From Bryobacterales bacterium (GTDB lineage Bacteria > Acidobacteriota > Terriglobia > Bryobacterales > Bryobacteraceae), in the NCBI GenBank assembly GCA_020852755.1, contig JADZAF010000325.1, forward strand, positions 1-64,000: a stretch of DNA of 64,000 nucleotides, given 5' to 3'. Below the pieces are notes generated by a model, which had not been told where the DNA came from, did no database searches, and saw nothing but the letters and a program-made list of their open reading frames with translations. Every line of letters begins with the position of its first letter. The stretch's first letter is position 1. The position numbers and the translations under genes were made by a program. Positions 23,857 to 33,117 of the stretch are shown one piece after another.

Positions 23857-26064
23857 ATGAGAACCTGGCTGAACGCGTGTCTTCTGTTCCTGGCGGCGCT
23901 GCCCGCCGGCTCCGCCCAGCCGATCGTCACCGGAGGACGGGAGTTTTACGTTGCGCCCTCCGGGAAGCCGGACGGTGCGGGCACCATCGCGGATCCCTGG
24001 GACCTGGCGACCGCGCTTTCGGGGAAGACGGCGGTGGCCCCGGGCGACACGATCTGGCTGCGCGGCGGCACCTACGGGAGGGGCGGGGCCACAGTCTTCG
24101 TCAGCAACCTGACGGGCGTCAGGGGCAGGCCCATCTTCGTGCGGCAATACCCCGGCGAGCGGGCCACCGTGGATGGCGGCATTCACGCGGCCGGCGCGCA
24201 CACCTGGTTCTGGGGTTTCGAGATCACCAACTCGAGTCCTGAGCGCAGCGGTCCGGGCGGGTCGCGGCCCACCGGATTGAACCTGCATGGGAGGACCGGC
24301 GGGCACAAAGCCATCAACCTGATCATTCACGATACCGGGCACCCCGGCATCGGCTTCTGGAACCAGGCGGAGGGCGGCGAGATCTACGGCTGTATCGTGT
24401 GGGGCAACGGTGTCCTGGATACCTCGACGCCTCCCGGTACGCCCGCCAACCCATGGCGGCGCGGTTCCGGAGTGTACGCCCAGAACAACTCCGGAACGGT
24501 CCTGATCCACGACTCCATCTGGTTTCGCAATTTCACCACGGGCGTGAACGCTTACGGGGAAGGCGGCGAGGTAAAGGGCTTCTCCGTGGAGGGCAACGCT
24601 TCGTTCGCCAACGCCGATGCCGACTTGTGGTTCGCCACGATCCCGGGAGGCGGCCGGCCGAATCCCATCGCCCGGCTGCGCGTCGTGCAGAACTACACCT
24701 ACCAGCGTCCCGCCGGCAAGCAGGCGCTGCAGTGCGGATACAAAGGCGATCACGGCGACGCGGTGGTGCTGGACAATTACCTGGTGGCGGGGCACAACGG
24801 CACCACCGGAGTGCTCTTCATGCGCAGTTTCCAGAATCAGACGGTGAGCGGCAACACCATCGTGGCGCGGGGGGTACTGGCCGACAACCAGGTTGGGCAG
24901 CTGGCGCAGACCAGCACCTGGGACCGCAACGCCTATCACGGAGGCGACGGCACTCCCGGCCGCCCGTTCCACTTCAACAACACCCAGACCGGGTCCGACG
25001 AGATCTTCACCTTCGCAGGCTGGAGGGCGGCCACCGGATTCGATCAGAACAGCACCTTCTCCAGCGCTTACCCGCGCGACACCAGGGTCTTCGTGCGGCC
25101 CAACAAGTACGAGCCCGGCCGGGCCCACATCGTGATCTACAACTGGACCCGGCAGCCGTCCGTGGCCGTGGACCTTTCCAAAGTGATGCCGGCGGGTACC
25201 AACTTCGAGATCCGGGATGCCCAGAACTACTTCGGGCGGCCGGTCCTGACCGGCAGGTACGACGGCCAGCCGGTTTCCATCCCCATGAACCTGACCGAGG
25301 TGGCGCCCCTGGCGGGGAAGGTGACGGGGATCGACCTGCAGCACACCGCTCCGGAGTTCGGGGTGTTCGTGCTTCAGGCGGAGCCGGGCGCGGTTGCCTT
25401 CGCGCGGCCCTCGGTCAGCGCGGCGAGCATCATGAATGCGGGCACCGCCCGCGCGGTGAGCGACGACGGCGTCGCGCCCGGCGGCGTGATCTCGCTATAC
25501 GGATCGAACCTGACCACGGGGAACACCGCGCAGGCTGACGGCGCCTGGCCGGCCGAGCTGGCCGGCAGCTGGGTGACGGTCAATCAGAAGCCCGCGTCCC
25601 TGCTGTTCGCTTCGCCCGGCCAGATCAACGCTCAACTCCCGGCCGATCTGGAGGCCGGCTCCCCCGCCACGCTGGAGGTGGTGAGCCCCGCGGGGGCCAG
25701 CCAGGGAGTGGAAGTGCGGGTCGAACCGGCCACCCCCGGCCTGCTTGCGATCGCCGGGGACGGGGCCAAACCGGGCGAGATTGTTTCGCTGTTCGCCACC
25801 GGCCTCGGAGCGGCGACGCCCGCGGTGCCGGCAGGGATGCCCGCCCCGCGCGATCCGCTCTCCTATACGGTGGAGGCCCCCTCGGTGAGCGTCGCCGATG
25901 CCGCGGCGGGCGTCACCTTCGCGGGACTGGCGCCCGACTGGGTGGGCCTGTACCAGATCAACGCCGTCATTCCCGACTCCACGCCCCCCGGCGCCGCGCA
26001 GGTGTACATCGAGGTGGCCGGCCGGAGATCCAACTCTCTGGCGCTCAACGTGGGAACTCCCTGA
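23857..26064 (+). CDS. Secreted right-handed beta-helix protein with Solibacter-type C-terminal domain
   Basis: A 735-residue protein. Signal peptide (LNACLLFLAALPAGSAQ), then about 490 residues of beta-helix beginning REFYVAPSGKPDGAGTIADP with PGDTIWLRGGTYG, GHPGIGFWNQAEGGEIYG and further coils. The last 220 residues contain APGGVISLYGSNLTTGN, SPGQINAQLP, VSLFATGLG and FAGLAPDWVGLYQINAVIP, the diagnostic blocks of the TIGR03437-type domain found mainly in Solibacter relatives. The beta-helix part is homologous over its full length to the protein at 52651-54672, whose C-terminus is different. It probably binds, cleaves or epimerises an extracellular polysaccharide. No catalytic triad could be assigned. 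Confidence 0.88.
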   Translation: MRTWLNACLLFLAALPAGSAQPIVTGGREFYVAPSGKPDGAGTIADPWDLATALSGKTAVAPGDTIWLRGGTYGRGGATVFVSNLTGVRGRPIFVRQYPGERATVDGGIHAAGAHTWFWGFEITNSSPERSGPGGSRPTGLNLHGRTGGHKAINLIIHDTGHPGIGFWNQAEGGEIYGCIVWGNGVLDTSTPPGTPANPWRRGSGVYAQNNSGTVLIHDSIWFRNFTTGVNAYGEGGEVKGFSVEGNASFANADADLWFATIPGGGRPNPIARLRVVQNYTYQRPAGKQALQCGYKGDHGDAVVLDNYLVAGHNGTTGVLFMRSFQNQTVSGNTIVARGVLADNQVGQLAQTSTWDRNAYHGGDGTPGRPFHFNNTQTGSDEIFTFAGWRAATGFDQNSTFSSAYPRDTRVFVRPNKYEPGRAHIVIYNWTRQPSVAVDLSKVMPAGTNFEIRDAQNYFGRPVLTGRYDGQPVSIPMNLTEVAPLAGKVTGIDLQHTAPEFGVFVLQAEPGAVAFARPSVSAASIMNAGTARAVSDDGVAPGGVISLYGSNLTTGNTAQADGAWPAELAGSWVTVNQKPASLLFASPGQINAQLPADLEAGSPATLEVVSPAGASQGVEVRVEPATPGLLAIAGDGAKPGEIVSLFATGLGAATPAVPAGMPAPRDPLSYTVEAPSVSVADAAAGVTFAGLAPDWVGLYQINAVIPDSTPPGAAQVYIEVAGRRSNSLALNVGTP

Positions 26065-26073
26065 AGCGCGCTT

Positions 26074-27186
26074 GTGCCCGTACCCGTCCTGTTCACTATC
26101 CCGAACTTCATCACGGCCGGCTCCGGCCGGGCCATGATGAACATCATCGAGCGGCTCGACCGCGACCGGTTCGCACCCGCCGTTTGCGTGCTGCGCAAGG
26201 GCGGATCGCTGGATGCGGAGGCGGAGCGGGTGGCTACCCGTTTTCTGGAAGCGCCGTTCACCCTCGAGGCACGTCCGCTGGCCAGCCTGGCCTACCGGGC
26301 CTGGAAAGCCGCACAGCCGTTCCGGCGCTATCGCTTTGCGCTCTGGCACTCGTTTCATTACCTTGACGATTACACCGAGCCGCTCATCGCGCGGATGGCC
26401 GGCGCCCGGGCCTGGATCTACACGAAGAAGAACATGGGCTGGCGGCGCTCCTGGTATGTGCGCAGTCTCCTGGCCCGGCGGGTCGCGGCGCAGAACACCG
26501 ACATCATGACCCGCTTCTTGGACAGGCCCGCGCTGCGCGGCCGGGGACGGCTGATTCCGCCCAGCGTGGATGCGTCCCAGTACTCGCCCGAGGTTCCATC
26601 GCGGCTGCAGATGAGGCGGAAACTGGCCATCGGCGAGGACCAGGTTGTGGTGGCCTGTGTGGCGCAACTGGTGCCGGTGAAGGGGCATCCCACGCTGATC
26701 CGGGCGGCGGCGCGCCACCCCGGCCTGCATCTCTGGCTGGCGGGCAGCCCGCTGGATCAGGAATACACCCGCTCGCTGGAAGCGCTCATCCGAGAGCTGA
26801 ACCTGCAGAAACGAGTCCACCTGTTGGGCGGAGTGGCCGATGTCCCGGCCTTGCTTGCCGAAGCCGATGTTTTCGCTCTCCCCACCTGGGCCAAGTGGCG
26901 CATCGAAGGCTGTCCCATAGCCTTGCTGGAGGCGATGGCCTGCGCCAAAGCCTGTGTTGCCACCGACGTGCCCGGATCGCGGGATGTGATTGTGAATGGC
27001 GCGAACGGACTGCTGGCACAGCCGGGTGACGTGGATTCGCTGGCGCACGCGCTCGGCCTGCTGGCTTCGTCGCAGGAACTGCGCCGCTCGCTGGGCGCCG
27101 CGGCCCGCCGCCGCGTGCTCGAGAACTACACGCTGGATCGCGAGGTCCGGCAGTACGAAGACTTATACAGCGAGATCATCTCCTGA
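26074..27186 (+). CDS. GT4-family glycosyltransferase
   Basis: A 370-residue GT-B enzyme with GTG start 9 bases after the beta-helix gene. The N-terminal domain has the Gly-rich loop PNFITAGSGRAMMNIIERL, and the C-terminal domain has the E-x7-E motif EGCPIALLEAMA (Glu pair binding donor) followed by VATDVPGSRDVIVNGANGLL. No membrane helix. It uses a nucleotide sugar in the cytoplasm to extend the lipid-linked repeat unit. Donor is not predictable. Confidence 0.9.
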   Translation: MPVPVLFTIPNFITAGSGRAMMNIIERLDRDRFAPAVCVLRKGGSLDAEAERVATRFLEAPFTLEARPLASLAYRAWKAAQPFRRYRFALWHSFHYLDDYTEPLIARMAGARAWIYTKKNMGWRRSWYVRSLLARRVAAQNTDIMTRFLDRPALRGRGRLIPPSVDASQYSPEVPSRLQMRRKLAIGEDQVVVACVAQLVPVKGHPTLIRAAARHPGLHLWLAGSPLDQEYTRSLEALIRELNLQKRVHLLGGVADVPALLAEADVFALPTWAKWRIEGCPIALLEAMACAKACVATDVPGSRDVIVNGANGLLAQPGDVDSLAHALGLLASSQELRRSLGAAARRRVLENYTLDREVRQYEDLYSEIIS

Positions 27187-27214
27187 TCGCGTTGTCTTCC
27201 ATTCGAAGTTGACG

Positions 27215-28993
27215 ATGCTCGCATTCGCCGATCTGCTGCTCGATTTTCGCCCGGCTCCCGCTCCGGCGCTCCCCGCCCGCATCAGCCGGAGCGTGGACAC
27301 CGAATGCCGGGCGCCCGGCTGGCGGATGACCACACAGGTGCACCGCGACCGCAAGCGGCCGCCGCTGGCCAAGGCCGGCACCCGGCAGTGGACGGCCTGG
27401 GCGGCCGGGGAGATCTACCGCTACCAGGACGCGCCCGGGGATACCGCCGGCTGCCTGGCGAGTTTCCTGCTGGACCTGGAGCGCGGCGCGGAGCGTCCGG
27501 AGCATCTGGCAGGACGCTTCGTGGTCGCGGCCTGGAACCAGTCCCGGCGCGAATGGTCGGTATGGACCGATCGCGCGGGCAGCGTGCACGTCTACTACAC
27601 CAGCGGCGGCGGGGGGCCGGTGCTGGGCACCTATTCACCCGCCGTCTATGCGGCATCCCACCGGCGGCTGGACTGGGCCGCGCTGAGCGGTTTCTTCGCT
27701 TACGGCTTCTTTCCGGAAGACCGCACCCATCTGGACGGCGTTCAGGTGCTGCGGCCGGCCACCCGCTACGATTTCGATTCCCAGGGCCGGCTGCTCCGCC
27801 AGCAAGCGTACTGGAAATGGAAGCACGAGCCGGCCGCCGGCGATGCCGGCGCCAAGCTGCGCGAGTTCGCGGTTCTGATGGGCGACGTGCTGAAGGATCA
27901 GACCCGGGACGGAGTGATCGCTTTGCCCCTCTCCGGCGGGTTGGATTCGCGGACCGTGGCCGCCTGCGTGGAGCCTGGGATTCCGCTGGTGGCCTACTCG
28001 TACGGTTACGCCGATACTTCGCCCGAAACCCGCATCGCGGCGAAGATCGCCCGTGCCCGCAACCTGAGTTTCAAGTCCCACACCATCCGGCCCTACCTGT
28101 TTGACCGGCTGGACTCCGTCCTGATGGCCACCGAGGGCTTTCAGGACCTGACCCAGGCCCGGCAGGCGGACGTTGCCGACTGGCTGAAGGACCAATCCGA
28201 ATTTGTCCTGGCCGCTCACTGGGGCGATGTTTTCTGCGATGACATGGGACTGGCCGGTTTGAACGGCTCCGCCGGGCCCGACCTGGCTTTCAACCACCTG
28301 TTGCGGCGGCTGGAGAAGCGCGGCCGCAACTGGCTGCTGGAGAACCTCTGCCGGCCGAACCTGAACGGCGAATCTCCCGAGCGCGTGGCGCGCGGCCTGA
28401 TCCGCCGCGAATTCGACCGCCTGGAGGATATCGGGGAAGCGGATTTTCGGATCAAGGCCGTAAAGACCAACCAGTGGGCCTACCGTTGGACCCTGGCCAG
28501 CCTGCGCATGTACCAGGAGGCCGTCTATCCCCGCATGCCCTTTTTCGATCCGCGGGTGATGGATTACTTCTGCACGGTGCCCACCTCGATGGTGCGCTCC
28601 CGTCAGCTGCAGATCGAATTCCTCAAGCAGTTCGCCCCAGACCTGGCGCGCATTGAGTGGCAGGTTTACGACGCGGATCTGTTCCATTACCGGGCGTACA
28701 ACACCTGGCTGCTGCCCAAGCGGATCTTCCGCAAGCTGTCGAGGATGGTCACCGGCGACGGAGCCGTCCAGCGCAACTGGGAAGTGCAGTTCTTCTCGCC
28801 GGGGCAGTGGGAACGGCTGGAGTGCCGCCTGTTGTGGGAACGCAGCGCGCTCCACGACCTGGTGTCGCGCAGCGCCATCCGAGGTTTGCTCGACCGGTTC
28901 CATGCGGAGCGTTCTCCCGTGGATGGCTACACCGTCTCCATGCTGCTGACCTTCGCGGCATGGCTGGATAAGTTCGGGGCGGCAAGGCCGTGA
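27215..28993 (+). CDS. Asparagine-synthase-like protein lacking the glutaminase Cys
   Basis: A 592-residue protein. The start at 27215 (MLAFADLLLDFRPAP) is the first good ATG after the previous stop. The open frame upstream lies in the GT4 gene. The N-terminal part still folds like a class II amidotransferase (RFVVAAWNQSRREWSVWTDR, then GFFAYGFFPEDRTHLDGVQV), but the nucleophilic Cys at position 2 is missing. The synthase part is intact: PLSGGLDSRTVAACV near 237-251. Related enzymes without this Cys, such as beta-lactam synthetase, adenylate a carboxylate and use an amine other than glutamine-derived ammonia. It could thus link an amine or amino acid to a sugar acid. Overlaps the next gene by 4 bases (GTGA). 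Confidence 0.85.
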   Translation: MLAFADLLLDFRPAPAPALPARISRSVDTECRAPGWRMTTQVHRDRKRPPLAKAGTRQWTAWAAGEIYRYQDAPGDTAGCLASFLLDLERGAERPEHLAGRFVVAAWNQSRREWSVWTDRAGSVHVYYTSGGGGPVLGTYSPAVYAASHRRLDWAALSGFFAYGFFPEDRTHLDGVQVLRPATRYDFDSQGRLLRQQAYWKWKHEPAAGDAGAKLREFAVLMGDVLKDQTRDGVIALPLSGGLDSRTVAACVEPGIPLVAYSYGYADTSPETRIAAKIARARNLSFKSHTIRPYLFDRLDSVLMATEGFQDLTQARQADVADWLKDQSEFVLAAHWGDVFCDDMGLAGLNGSAGPDLAFNHLLRRLEKRGRNWLLENLCRPNLNGESPERVARGLIRREFDRLEDIGEADFRIKAVKTNQWAYRWTLASLRMYQEAVYPRMPFFDPRVMDYFCTVPTSMVRSRQLQIEFLKQFAPDLARIEWQVYDADLFHYRAYNTWLLPKRIFRKLSRMVTGDGAVQRNWEVQFFSPGQWERLECRLLWERSALHDLVSRSAIRGLLDRFHAERSPVDGYTVSMLLTFAAWLDKFGAARP

Positions 28994-30240
28994 AGATACT
29001 GATCATCGGCGTTCGCTGGCCGCCGGAGACTTTCATCCGGCGGCGCATCGATGCATTGCTGGAGGCCGGCGTGCGGGTAGCGGTGGCGGCCAGTGCCGTA
29101 GCTCCCGGGAACGCCGCTTCGGGGCCGGTCGAACTGATCCGGGTCCCCGCATGGTCGGGCGGATGGCTCGGCCGGTTGTTCACCCTGGGACGGCTGCTGT
29201 GCGCTGCCTTCCTGCGCAGTCCTGGCGGCACGCCGCGGATCCTGGCCGCCGCCTGGTCGCACGCCGGAGACCGCACGGGCCTCGGCCAGTGGCTCACGCG
29301 GCTCCTGCCCTTCGCGGGCGTGCGAGCCGACGTCGCCCATTTCGAGTGGAACTTCGCGGCCGTCGATTTTCTCCCGCTCTTCGATCTGTTGCGCTGTCCG
29401 GTAGTGGTGAGCTGCCGGGGCTCGCAGATCCAGGTGGCGCCCCACAATCCGGCACGCCGCGAGCTGGTGGATGGGATCCGCCGGACATTTGAGCGCGCCG
29501 CGGCGGTACACGCGGTCTCCGAGAGAATCGTGCAGGAGGCCGAGGCGCTGGGACTGGATCGCACCAAGGCCGTGGTGATCCGGCCGGCGGTCGATCCCCA
29601 GTTCTTCATTCCGGCGGGTCAAAGCGCCCGGCGTTCGGCGCAATTGCGCATTATCTCCGTGGGCTCGCTGAACTGGGTGAAAGGATACGAATACGCGCTG
29701 GTGGCCATCCGGCGGCTGAAGGACCGCGGCCTCGATCTGTTCTACGACATCGTGGGAGACGGAGTGAAGACCGAGCGCCAGCGCGTCCTGTTCACCATTC
29801 ACGACCTGGGCCTCGAGAGCATCGTGCGGCTGCGCGGGGCGCTGGGGCCCGAGGAGGTCCGGGACGAACTGCGCCGGTCGGACGTTTTCCTCCTTCCCAG
29901 CCTGAGCGAGGGTATTTCGAATGCGGCGCTCGAAGCCATGTCCTGCGGCCTGCCTGTGGCCGCTTCCGACTGCGGCGGAATGGGGGAAGCGGTGACGCAC
30001 GGCGTAGAAGGGTATCTGGCGGCTCCGCGCGACACAGAAGCGCTGGCCGCCTGTCTGGAAGCCTTGGCCTTCGACCCCGAAAGGCGCAGAATCATGGGCC
30101 GGGCGGCCCGCGAGCGCGTGCTGCGCGATTTCGCGCTGCCGGCCCAGACCGAAGCCTTTCTGGCCCTGTACCGCTCGCTGGCGCAGCCCGCAACCCGAGC
30201 CCTGGCGGGCGCCGCGCAATTGCAGGAAGAAGCGCTGTGA
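28990..30240 (+). CDS. GT4-family glycosyltransferase
   Basis: A 416-residue GT-B enzyme, GTG start in GTGA overlap. N-terminal RWPPETFIRRRIDALLEAG, then CPVVVSCRGSQIQVAP, and the C-terminal donor motif LSEGISNAALEAMSCGLPVA with E-x7-E. It is a paralog of the next gene: both share E-T-F-I near the start, C-P-V-V-V-S-x-R-G and the same order of blocks, so the pair probably arose by tandem duplication. Cytoplasmic, acts on the growing lipid-linked glycan. Confidence 0.9.
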   Translation: MKILIIGVRWPPETFIRRRIDALLEAGVRVAVAASAVAPGNAASGPVELIRVPAWSGGWLGRLFTLGRLLCAAFLRSPGGTPRILAAAWSHAGDRTGLGQWLTRLLPFAGVRADVAHFEWNFAAVDFLPLFDLLRCPVVVSCRGSQIQVAPHNPARRELVDGIRRTFERAAAVHAVSERIVQEAEALGLDRTKAVVIRPAVDPQFFIPAGQSARRSAQLRIISVGSLNWVKGYEYALVAIRRLKDRGLDLFYDIVGDGVKTERQRVLFTIHDLGLESIVRLRGALGPEEVRDELRRSDVFLLPSLSEGISNAALEAMSCGLPVAASDCGGMGEAVTHGVEGYLAAPRDTEALAACLEALAFDPERRRIMGRAARERVLRDFALPAQTEAFLALYRSLAQPATRALAGAAQLQEEAL

Positions 30241-31481
30241 AAGTCGCCCTGGTTCTGGCCGGTTTTCCCGAGCCCTCGGAGACCTTCATCGTGAACAAGG
30301 TCGTAGGGCTGGCGCAGAGCGGGCTCCGGGTGGATGTGATCTGCAGGCGGTTGAACCGGCAGGCCTGGCGGCGCTTTCCGCAGTTGCTGAAACCGCCGCG
30401 CCGCTTGAAGGTCCGGGTCTGCTGGCCCGTACGCCCTCACGGAATCGCCCTCCTGCTGGTGCTGCCGGCCCTGCTCCGCGTGCTGGCATTGAATCCCCTG
30501 GGAACCTGGCGATACCTGACGAGGGGATGGCGCTACTTCGGTGTGGAGACTCCCCGGCGCCTTTACCTGGACGCGGAGTTGCTGGCCGCCCGGCCCGACG
30601 TGGTGCACTTTGAGTTCGGCACCCTGGCGGCCGAACGCATGTACCTCCGGGATCTGCTGGCTTGTCCGGTCGTGGTCAGTTTTCGCGGTTTCGACCTGAA
30701 CTTCGCCGAACTCGAGCGGCCCGGTTACTATAAGGCGGTTTGGGCGGCGGCCGATGCGATCCACTGCCTGGGGCACGACCTGTGGGTGCGGGCCTGCAGC
30801 CGGGGCTGCCCTCCCACCAAGCTGAAAGTCCTCATTCCTCCCGCCATCGACATCTCCTTCTTCCAGCCGGTGGAGCGCACGCAGCCTGCGCGGCTCGGCG
30901 CCGCGGACCGCCCGCTGCGCGTCCTGAGCGTCGGCCGGCTGGAGTGGAAGAAGGGCTATGAGTTCGCCCTGGAAGCGATAGCGCTTTTGCGGTATTGGGG
31001 GATTGCGGTCGAGTTTCACATCGTGGGCGGCGGGGACCATCTGGAAGCGGTGGCGTTCTGCCGGAGACAGTTCGGGTTGGAGGATTGCGTCTCCCTGCTG
31101 GGCGCGCTGCCCGCGGAGGGAGTACTGCGCGAGATGCACTGGGCCGATGTTTTTCTGCACGCCGCCGTTTCCGAGGGATTCTGCAACGCGGTGATCGAGG
31201 CCCAGGCCACCGGCCTGCCAGTGGTGACTTCCGACGCCGACGGTCTGGCCGAGAACGTCGAGGACGGCGTAACCGGTTTCGTCACCCCGCGCCGGGACCC
31301 GCGGGCCATGGCCGAGAGACTGGCCTGGCTGGCCGAAGACGGCCGGCTGCGCGCGGCCATGGCGGAGAACGGTCCGGCCCGCGTGCGGCAGCGTTTCCGC
31401 CTCGACAGCCAGATTGCCGCTTTCGTGCGTCTCTACCGCCAGACCTGTTTCATCGCCTTCTCCCGTGTCTTCGCGAATTGA
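30237..31481 (+). CDS. GT4-family glycosyltransferase (paralog of the preceding gene)
   Basis: A 414-residue GT-B enzyme, GTG start in GTGA overlap. It begins MKVALVLAGFPEPSETFIVN, has CPVVVSFRGFDLNFAELERP and ends with the donor motif VSEGFCNAVIEAQATGLPVV (E-x7-E) and SDADGLAENVEDGVTG. The 'ETFIVNK' opening is common in exopolysaccharide GT4 enzymes of the AmsK/WcaL kind. Sugar specificity is unknown. Confidence 0.9.
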   Translation: MKVALVLAGFPEPSETFIVNKVVGLAQSGLRVDVICRRLNRQAWRRFPQLLKPPRRLKVRVCWPVRPHGIALLLVLPALLRVLALNPLGTWRYLTRGWRYFGVETPRRLYLDAELLAARPDVVHFEFGTLAAERMYLRDLLACPVVVSFRGFDLNFAELERPGYYKAVWAAADAIHCLGHDLWVRACSRGCPPTKLKVLIPPAIDISFFQPVERTQPARLGAADRPLRVLSVGRLEWKKGYEFALEAIALLRYWGIAVEFHIVGGGDHLEAVAFCRRQFGLEDCVSLLGALPAEGVLREMHWADVFLHAAVSEGFCNAVIEAQATGLPVVTSDADGLAENVEDGVTGFVTPRRDPRAMAERLAWLAEDGRLRAAMAENGPARVRQRFRLDSQIAAFVRLYRQTCFIAFSRVFAN

Positions 31482-33117
31482 CCTCATCTGGCTGGGCGGC
31501 GCCTCCGCGCCGGAGTGGCCGCGCGGCCGGGTGTACCTCTGCGGCCGCACGCCGGGCGAAGTGGCCGAAGTGGTGGCGCGGCGCGCCTCGTCATCCGGCG
31601 CTGAAGCCTGGCTGTTCCGGGACTCGGCTTTGGGGATTCCGCCGGCAGGCCTGCTGGATGCCGTTCTCGCGCGACCCGGCGACGTCTGGCATGCCGGTCT
31701 CTGCCTGGGGATGAAGGGGCTGCCCGGCCGGATGGATTTTGTGCAGCCCACCTGGGTCTTCAACCGCGACCCGGAAGCCGCGATGGAGGCGACCTCCTGG
31801 CGGCTTTCCTTGCGGACTTGCCTGCTGCGGCGCGACGTGCTGGTCCGCATGGGCGGCCCCGCCGCCGGGTTTGAGAGCCTGGATGCGGCCGGCCTGGAAC
31901 TGGGACACCGCTACCTCACCCGGGGGGTTCTCGTACGGCACTGTCCGGCACTCCTGCAAGGAGGCGCTCCGGAGTCCCGGGTCCGGCTGCCCTGGCGGGA
32001 CGAGTGGCTCTTCCTGCTGTCCCGCTTCGGTCTCTTTTGGACCTTGTGGGCCGCCGGCCGGAGTCTCATGAACGGCGAGATGGGGATCGGCGCGCTGCGC
32101 GCGCTCGCCGCCGCTCTGCGCTCCTTCAGTCCGAGGCCGGATCCGGCGCCCTATCGCTTTCCTGCGGGCGGGCCGGCCGGCGCCGCGCCGGTGACCGCCG
32201 TCGTCCCCACGGTGGACCGGTATCCGTATCTGCGGCAGGTCCTGCGCCAACTGGGAGATCAGACCGTGCGGCCGGTCGAAACCCTGGTGGTGGACCAGAC
32301 TCCCGCGGACCGGAGGGAACGCCTGAGCGCCGAAGAGTTTCCCGGAATCGGATTGCAGGTGATTCAATTGGATGAGGCCGGCCAGTGCAGCTCGCGGAAC
32401 ACCGCGCTGGAGGCGGTGCGCAGCGGCTACGTGCTGTTGCTGGACGACGACATCGAACTCCCGCCCGATCTGATCGAACAACACCTGGCCGCCCTCGAGC
32501 AGACCGGCGCGGACGTATCCTGCGGGATCTGCCATGAGCCGGACGCCGGGCCGCTGCCGGCCTCCTTCCGCTTGATGCGGGCAAGCGACGTCTTTCCGGC
32601 CGGGAATCTGCTCCTGCGCACGCAGGCCCTTTCCCGCTCGGGGCTCTTTGACCTGGCGTACAACCGGGGACAGCGCGCCGATTGCGACCTGGGGATGCGC
32701 CTGACCCTGTCGGGGGCCCTGGCGGTTCTGAATCCCCAGGCATCGGTACTGCACCATCACGCGCCGCGCGGGGGACTCCGGGTCCATAAAGCGCGCGTCG
32801 TCACTTACGGGCACAGCCGGAACCGCGTTTGGAAACGGGTGGTGCCGAGCGTATCGGAGATCTACCTGGCCAGGCGCTATTACCAGCCGCGGCAGGTGCG
32901 CGAGATGCTCTGGATCGCGGCGGCCGGCACGTTGCAGGCGCGGGGCGGGCTCGGCAAGCGGGTGGCGAAGGCGCTCTTCGGACTGCTCTCGCTGCCGCTC
33001 ACGGTGAGCGAGATCCGGCGAAACAGCCGCGGAGCCGAAGCCCTGTTGCGGAATCACCCCCGGATTCCGCTGCTGAGCGCCTCCCGGCTGCCGCTGGCGA
33101 GGATGGCGTGCGAATAG
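31465..33117 (+). CDS. GT2-family glycosyltransferase with an extra N-terminal domain
   Basis: A 550-residue protein. I chose the GTG at 31465 (VSSRIDLIWLGGASAPEW), 17 bases inside the previous gene. An in-frame ATG at 31414 only adds overlap. Residues from about 235 form a GT-A domain: VTAVVPTVDRYPYLRQVLRQ, AGQCSSRNTALEAVRSG and LLLDDDIELPPDLIEQH (D-D-D metal site). The first 230 residues look like a second, degenerate GT-A-like fold (DVWHAGLCLGMKGLPGRMDF, GFESLDAAGLELGHRYLTRG) without a clear D-x-D. Such double domains could be bifunctional, or one half may only bind. No membrane helix. Confidence 0.82.
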   Translation: MSSRIDLIWLGGASAPEWPRGRVYLCGRTPGEVAEVVARRASSSGAEAWLFRDSALGIPPAGLLDAVLARPGDVWHAGLCLGMKGLPGRMDFVQPTWVFNRDPEAAMEATSWRLSLRTCLLRRDVLVRMGGPAAGFESLDAAGLELGHRYLTRGVLVRHCPALLQGGAPESRVRLPWRDEWLFLLSRFGLFWTLWAAGRSLMNGEMGIGALRALAAALRSFSPRPDPAPYRFPAGGPAGAAPVTAVVPTVDRYPYLRQVLRQLGDQTVRPVETLVVDQTPADRRERLSAEEFPGIGLQVIQLDEAGQCSSRNTALEAVRSGYVLLLDDDIELPPDLIEQHLAALEQTGADVSCGICHEPDAGPLPASFRLMRASDVFPAGNLLLRTQALSRSGLFDLAYNRGQRADCDLGMRLTLSGALAVLNPQASVLHHHAPRGGLRVHKARVVTYGHSRNRVWKRVVPSVSEIYLARRYYQPRQVREMLWIAAAGTLQARGGLGKRVAKALFGLLSLPLTVSEIRRNSRGAEALLRNHPRIPLLSASRLPLARMACE

